Source: Populus alba (lineage: Eukaryota > Streptophyta > Magnoliopsida > Malpighiales > Salicaceae). Taken from it: a stretch of DNA of 64,000 bases. Shown one piece after another: positions 57,885 to 64,000 of the stretch. The stretch's first letter is position 1, and each line of letters begins with the position of its first letter. A program made the position numbers and the translations under genes. The notes beneath the pieces were generated by a model. The model had not been told where the DNA came from and searched no databases. It worked only from the letters and a program-made list of their open reading frames with translations. Where the stretch lies: the NCBI RefSeq assembly GCF_005239225.2, contig NC_133294.1:15265631-15329630 (forward strand), in the 5' to 3' direction.

Positions 57885-60800
57885 ATGTGGACCTTATCCT
57901 GCGCCATTCCTGTTGCTTATCCTGCAAACTCCGTGAGAGTCTCCATGCCATCAGTTAAAGTTCCTTCAAGCTCTCAAATTTCATTTCAGCACAATGAAAG
58001 TCCTTTTGTTCCAGAGGTAATGAACCCAAAAACCCATTACTCCAATTTGCTCTCTTCTCTGTTTAGTTCAATAGAAAATGCGGCAAAGTAGTATAATAAA
58101 ACTGAAAGTTTAGCCCTTTTCTGCTAGGACTAGAGAACCTTTACTTTCTTTGACTCGAAATGTTAGTTTTCAATAACCCAGTAGTTTAATCTGGTTGTTG
58201 CTCTGTTTGGTTGCATAGAAAGTGCTGGGAAATGAAAGACTTGGATTAAATTATGTTGTGGTTGTAGTTATCTCATTGTTTTAAAATGTTATGTTTGATG
58301 AGACAAAGACTGTATCTTTGGTTTATGAGAGATTGGAAAAAAGGAAGAAAGATCAATACAAATAAATTTATTGGTTTCCTATTTTCAATATAATGATTGG
58401 TTATTGGTCTTTTCTGAGGACAACGATTTTTGTTGCTGGGATATGTAGGAAATGACTAGAAATTAATATCTTCAATCAATTTCATGGTATTTTGGATATG
58501 GAGGGAAAGGTTTTCTGCCTGCGGGCTTATCATCAAGTGGTAAAACGGTGGGTAGGTCCAAGCTGCGGATTGTGTTCTGGCTTTCAAAAGATGAGAAAAA
58601 CTTCCCATTAGATGCATCAAATGACTACAGGATCATCGGTCTACTCTACCTCAATTCACCATTTCTGAATTGAGACTTGGGATGAGCTACGTTTATTTTT
58701 CTCATGTGATTCCCACAATTTACTCAGCAGTCAAGCATTCATACTAAAATCCTCTACTACACTTTCTGATTTGGTATACTTATTACACCATCCATGAACT
58801 AGAATGCTTTCATTGTAGTTTTAGACATTCTATTTGCTTTCAATGTACTGCTTACTGTATGTGGTGACCACTGAATCTTGACCCATATGACTAATATGCA
58901 GGTTGTGAAAGCAGTAGACTCCTTGCATTCAGAGTTCAGAGCTGTGGATAATTTGGTGGCATGCAATACTTCTCGTGTTCTTAAAGCTTTCCAGAATGCT
59001 AGGCTTGGATCTCATGTAAGTTCAAAAACTATTTATATGAAACTTGCAAGATGATATTCAATGGTTATCAATAAAGTTTCAGGTTACCTTTAAGGTTTCT
59101 CATATGTGTCATACAGTGTAAAGACAAATAGCTGCTTTCCATGGCATAAGTACCTTTGGATGTGTGCTTACCTGTTTTCCTCTCTAAGAATGAATAAATA
59201 TATTCACATATGGTGGTGTTTATATTTCCATACTTATGGTTATAACCAGCACTTCAGCGGGTCCACTGGCTATGGTCATGATGAAGCTGGTGGACGTGAA
59301 GCACTGGACCAAGCTTTTGCAGAGATTGTTGGGGCTGAATCTGCACTAGTTCGCTCACAGGTTTGCTCTATTTTCTATCTGTATCCTTGATTCTTAATGT
59401 TATTCTTTTTTAATCCAGTATGCTTTGTTAATTCTCTGCCCCTTTGGTCATTCATTAGTTTTTCTCAGGAACCCATGCTATTACCTGTGCGTTGTTTGCA
59501 TTTTTGAGGCCAGGAGATGAGGTGAGCTGTTATTTTGAGGTTTTCTTCTCTTCAATTTCTGTTGGAAAGCCATGTCAGTAGTTTTATAATGTTCTCTGCT
59601 TTAATTGGCTTCCATAAGGCGGAGTTAGATTAATTTGATTGCCAGCTCTTGGCAGTTGCTGGTGCTCCTTATGACACCTTAGAGGAAGTTATTGGAAAGA
59701 GGGATTCCAATGGACTGGGTTCCCTGAAAGATTTTGGCGTGGAATACCGAGAAGTTCCTGTATGTCACTAATAGCAGAACTAAGCAAGTTTTTCTGTTCT
59801 TTTCTTTTTCAAATTTCATTTGCAAAAGTTTTCTTACATTATGATATCACAGCTTGCTGAAGATGGTGGACTTGACTGGGATTGTCTTATGCATGCTTTA
59901 AAGCCTCATACAAAATGTGCCCTCATTCAAAGGTCATGTGGTTATTCTTGGCGTCAAAGTTTAAGTGTAAATGAGATAGGGAGGGCTATAAAGATGATCA
60001 AGGTATGAACATAGAAATATGCAGTAATTGCTGAGGATCATGATCTGAAATTGTCAGTGAAGTTGGCTCATTTCAAAATGCTTTGTATTATGCATATGTG
60101 ATCTGTATGCTTGCTGTGGTTTTACGTTGGTTTGAGTGGTAAAATTGTAAAATCGTGGAATTAGTTGCCTCTCCCTCCTTTATTCCTTTCAAGATCGGTG
60201 CTTGTTTATAGATCATGTAGTTAATAAATCAATGTGCTCTGTTACTCCTTTTTACACTGCTGTGTCATCTACTGTTTAACATTTTTCATTTTCATCAATG
60301 TCCCTTCAAATGCATACTTGAAGATGCAGAATCCTAATTGCTTGGTCATGGTGGATAATTGCTATGGTGAATTCGTTGAAAGCATTGAACCTCCAGCTGT
60401 GGTATGTGATGTAGCTTTCATCCTTTTGCTGAAGAAGGGTAGCTTTTTTATTTTTTTTCTTGGTTAATGGTGGGGCAGGGTGCAGATCTGATTGCAGGTA
60501 GTTTGATTAAAAATCCTGGCGGAACCATTGCACCATGTGGTGGATATATTGCAGGGAAGAAAAAATGGGTAGAAGCAGCAGCTGCTCGTCTCTCTGCGCC
60601 AGGGCTTGGGATAGATTGCGGCTCAACTCCTGGTGATGTAATGCGAGCTTATTTCCAGGGACTGTTCCTTTCACCTCAAATGGTTGGCGAGGCAATCAAG
60701 GTATTCAATTATGCATGTCCGTAGTTGCCATAATACTCTGTTGTGTTTGGTGGTGGGTTAATCGTTTCTTCTGTAATAAAGGGGGCTTTTCTAATCGCTG

Positions 60801-61737
60801 AAGTCATGGCATCTAAAGGATATAAAGTGCAGCCCCTACCTCGTGTCACCCGTCATGATACAGTCCAGGTTTGTTTTATTTTTTTGTTCTAAGCTCTTCT
60901 GAGATACTTTGGCAGCTGAAATTCTCGTTGATTTTCAGGCAGTGCAGCTTGGTAGCCGTGAGCTTCTCATCGCTTTCTGTGAGGCTGTTCAAAGAAGCTC
61001 CCCTGTAGCTTCATATACTAAACCAGTTGCAGGCTCGACTCCTGGATATGCATCAGAGGTACTGCCTGGCTGTATTTACGTTGAATTTTATACTACAATG
61101 CAGTTAAAAAGTTTTTTGAAGCTCAATGTGAGTGCTGCCTCTAGGGCAGTATGCTCTAGTCCTACGGCCAACTGCATGGGTTCCATCAATTCAAGTTCTC
61201 ATTTTCGCCATCTTGATCACTTTACTAGATTAATAAAAGGATACATCTTTGTGTTTTTAATGTCGAGTGAAATACTCGAGGCAGTGGCTATACTGGTGTT
61301 GCACAAATGGATTTTGTCATATGGATTAGCTCAAGACAAGGGGAACTTTTTGTATATTGATAATTTCTTTATAATTTTGTGATTATTTTCTCGCTTGTAA
61401 CTAGAATTTTAGTAGTTTTTCTGACATGAGTATCTCAAATATAATGTACCAGGTGATCTTCGCTGATGGAACCTTCATTGATGGGAGCACAAGTGAATTA
61501 TCATGTGATGGGCCCCTAAGGGAGCCTTTTGCCGTATATTGCCAGGTACATACTCGGTTCACGCATCTCCATTCCCGCGAGTATTGATGCAATAAGGAAA
61601 CGAGAAATGCACTGCAATCTTAACACCCATATTTTATTGTTAGTAGATTTCTGAATCCAGTTTTTCCATTGATGCAGGGGGGGACCCACTGGACTCAGTG
61701 GGGCCTTGTTCTAGGAGAAGTTTTGAAGCACATCTGA
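57885..61737 (+). CDS. PLP-dependent Met-gamma-lyase / aluminium-resistance family enzyme (12 exons, 447 aa)
   Basis: Exons: 57885-58016, 58902-59015, 59250-59360, 59459-59521, 59646-59759, 59853-60002, 60324-60401, 60479-60700, 60782-60868, 60939-61058, 61453-61545, 61678-61737. All introns are GT-AG and all exon lengths are multiples of three; 447 residues in total. The fold-type I PLP enzyme is recognised by HFSGSTGYGHDEAGGREALD, FFSGTHAITCALFAFLRPGD, VMVDNCYGEFVE and the PLP-lysine segment LIAGSLIKNPGG (K265). This is the family annotated in bacteria as YnbB/'cystathionine beta-lyase involved in aluminium resistance' (Met_gamma_lyase domain); the true plant substrate is not established. 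The first ~40 residues (MWTLSCAIPVAYPANSVRV) are Ser/Val-rich, poor in acidic residues and could be a plastid or mitochondrial transit peptide. Confidence 0.9.
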
Positions 61738-62208
61738 TCCCATTTTGATTTTTGTCCCAACAAGAGATGACAAAGTAGTTTCGGTTAAACTTTATAGCTG
61801 AATGGTCTATCGATCATCATCGTCAGAATTGCTTGCATGCGCATACTGGTGTAATTTAGCAGAAGCAATTCAATTTTGCTCTTCAACTGCCAAGTATTGG
61901 AGAGGACTCCAAGAGACATTGATGTGATTGATGTAGCTTGACTTACTCGTTATCATAGATTTGAGATACTCATGTGATTTCTGTCTGCAGATCCGTGCAG
62001 CTGCTTCATTTTAACAAAATGGTTCACCTTTGATAGACCATAGAAATTGAGTCGAAACCACCTGTTGTGTAGAAACAAGATGCTTGTCTGCTCAAACTCT
62101 GTGATTGTGAAACAACTCCCAAAATCATCGATATCATTTAGGAAGATAAATCGTACTCCTCGATTATGAAACAATCCAAGATAAATCATAAACAGGAGAA
62201 AAAAGAGT
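61738..62208. other. 3' flank of the PLP-enzyme gene
   Basis: Probably 3' UTR and flank. No frame of note; the tRNA gene lies just beyond. Confidence 0.5.
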
Positions 62209-62216
62209 AAAAAAAA
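62209..62216 (-). terminator. RNA polymerase III T-run terminator of tRNA-Phe
   Basis: Eight T on minus immediately follow the tRNA discriminator base. Confidence 0.8.
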
Positions 62217-62241
62217 TGCGGTGAGCGTGGATCGAACACGC

Positions 62242-62284
<43 letters not shown>

Positions 62285-62289
62285 CCCGC
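62217..62289 (-). tRNA. trnF-GAA: tRNA-Phe (anticodon GAA)
   Basis: The 73-base gene starts GCGGGGATAGCTCAGTTGGG and ends with discriminator A. A box GGATAGCTCAGTTGG, anticodon loop CTGAAGA with GAA at 62254-62256, and T-loop GTTCGATCC are all present. It has no intron and no encoded CCA, and matches the cytosolic plant tRNA-Phe I recall, including the G-A mismatch in the acceptor stem. Pol III transcribed nuclear gene. Confidence 0.97.
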
Positions 62290-64000
62290 CTCTTCCTTTC
62301 TTCTTCTGATAGAATATATAACATTATTAAATTACAACCACGTCAACTAGTTCGTGGGATCAACCGGGGGTGTCCATGTCCATCATCTTGACCGTCCAAT
62401 TACATTTTCGTTATCACGCATGCTTAATGCTTACTACTTACTATATTAATAATACCTTGCATTCGGGAAAATCAAATACCAGAATTTTAAACTTCTCTTC
62501 TTTTTAAAAATATTTTTACTTGAAAATAAATAAAAATAAATTTTTTTAGATTTTTTTATTTATGATATAACACATCAAAACCATTAAAAAAACAAAAAAT
62601 AATTAATTTTCATGTTTTTTTATACTAGAATACTGTTAAAAGACATACAAACACAACCCTGTAATCAAACAACTTTCTTTTTTACTTTGCCAGGACATGA
62701 AAAGATTTTCTCTGAGAAATTCTATTGTTCCTGAGTATTATAGGTTTACTTGAAACAAAGAGATTGATAAAAAAATGCAGGACCACCAAAATTTAAAATG
62801 ATAAACATATTCCATTAAGCTTTTTTATTTATAATTATAAGATTCCTCACAAATCAAATTTTTTGTGTTAAAAAAGTAAAAAATTCTATGTTTTTTTATC
62901 AATTAAAAAAAAATTTAAATTCACCATACTAATATTTTGATCATTTTTTAATTGGTCTTCAAAGTTTAAATACTATTATGTATTTTATCTAACCATTAGT
63001 CTATCTATTAATTAAAAGCTAGTCCACACCAATAAAGTGAATTATGATTTTATGGTTAAGTAAATCTAGCTATTTTAGAGCTCAAACATGTTTTTGTATT
63101 TTTTTTTTTAATATGAAAAATATATCTTACATATAAGTTCATAATTATTTGGTATTAAAATAAACAAATTAATTTTTTTTTGGTATTTAGAACAAGTCCT
63201 TATGGATTTAATAAATTTGCTATCCAATGATGCATCCAAATATAAAAACAATTTTTTTTTTTTTTTGGTATTTTCAAGGAATGCTAAGTTATGCAATTCT
63301 TTTTTTTTTGTAGTTTTTTTTTTTAACATTCCTTGTATTATAATGCAAACATGCTTTTTTTTAGACAAACATGGCCATATGTAATTTTAAAATATATAAA
63401 TATATTTTTGAAAGAAAGATTTTTATTATTTTTATATTTTTTTTAAGAAAAATAACTTATTTAATACTAGAAAACACCTCGTATATAGATCACAATTTTA
63501 AATATCAAATATGAGAGGATAAAAGCATGTTAGAGATCCAAAAATAATTCAAAATAGTCCGTGAAAATCTGAAGTTGAAATAAATAAGAAAAGGGACACT
63601 CTTCTCGCATCTGATTCTTTGATTGAACCATCTATGAGTCCAATCCTATTCTACTTCCTAAAAATAAGCTTGATTTGTTTACAAACCAGGAAACAAATCA
63701 ATTTACATTAATTGACAGTAGCAGAAAAGATTCCTCTCCTTGATTTTCTTGGTGTCATGAACTGGCTTGATTTTCTTGGATTAGCTTTTCCTTTAACAAT
63801 CTACACAGATGAGGTGTAATTTTCTTATTTCTGTTTCATAAAATATATGCAGCTGGGAATGTTCTTCTTGCTGTTAACTTTTTCCAATTTGTTGTCTAAA
63901 TTAATGCACAATTGTAGAGAAAGAAGACTGGGATGCTCATCGCAGAAATGGAAGCATGAAATGAGATGAAATATATTTAAGAAAAAAACAAAACAAATGA
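62290..64000. other. AT-rich intergenic DNA at right edge
   Basis: No gene seen. A MITE-like block lies at about 62480-62672 (TATAACACATCAAAACC core). Frames at 63108-63384 on both strands are poly-Lys/poly-Phe artefacts of homopolymer runs. Confidence 0.5.

Noticed and set aside
58525..58690. Possible additional SINE in intron 1 of the PLP-enzyme gene (CATCAAGTGGTAAAACGG resembles an A box)
   Set aside because: No matching tail, B box or target duplication could be shown, so it is only a resemblance.
8389..64000. A gene cluster acting as one pathway or defence system
   Set aside because: Neighbouring genes belong to unrelated families with separate promoters and orientations, and long repeat-filled gaps; nothing suggests a joint function.

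Overview
This is nuclear DNA from a flowering plant, a woody eudicot most likely in Salicaceae (Populus or Salix). The evidence is split genes with GT-AG introns, a plant-type nuclear tRNA-Phe, plant receptor-kinase and histone-demethylase families, very AT-rich intergenic DNA packed with MITEs and SINEs, and two LTR retrotransposons. The genus is inferred from recalled protein and repeat character; no search was run. No bacterial-type system, CRISPR array or phage was found.

Layout. 1-8.4 kb is gene-free AT-rich DNA with four SINE copies. 8.4-11.1 kb (minus) is a three-exon HAL2-like 3'(2'),5'-bisphosphate nucleotidase. 11.1-17.2 kb is repeat-rich: MITEs, a degenerate tandem array and a hAT-type element. 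17.27 kb holds a small conserved CxxC protein gene. 17.5-26.5 kb is almost gene-free and has two minus-strand SINEs. 27.2-29.7 kb is an intronless THESEUS1-type CrRLK1L receptor kinase. 31.65-32.78 kb (minus) is a root-cap/LEA-related secreted protein, followed by a two-exon Bet v 1/phytohormone-binding-like gene (34.05-34.69 kb) and a broken second copy of the root-cap gene (35.2-36.2 kb, minus). 36.2-38.5 kb is AT-rich with a four-unit tandem array. 39.15-41.52 kb is a two-exon LSD1-like (LDL2-type) histone demethylase.

Two LTR retrotransposons follow, both complete from end to end with 5-bp target duplications and both with damaged coding regions. One is a Ty3/gypsy chromovirus on plus (43200-48616). 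The other is a Ty1/copia element on minus (49069-53746) with unusual TA...TA LTR ends. 54.5-55.3 kb is a Harbinger-like MITE, and 55.86-56.55 kb is a tandem array related to the one at 14.5 kb. 57.9-61.7 kb is a 12-exon PLP-dependent enzyme of the Met-gamma-lyase/aluminium-resistance family. 62.2 kb is tRNA-Phe(GAA) on minus. The remainder is AT-rich with no gene seen.

These are independent eukaryotic genes, not an operon. HAL2-like, THE1 and LEA-related order resembles what I recall of Arabidopsis At5g54390-At5g54380-At5g54370, so the left half probably keeps an ancient eudicot gene order. I did not find a convincing new multi-gene system. The most notable items are the PLP-enzyme gene whose 11 introns are all phase 0, the conserved 68-residue double-CxxC protein, the copia LTR termini, a perfect 20-bp hairpin between the two retrotransposons, and related tandem arrays at distant places in the window.
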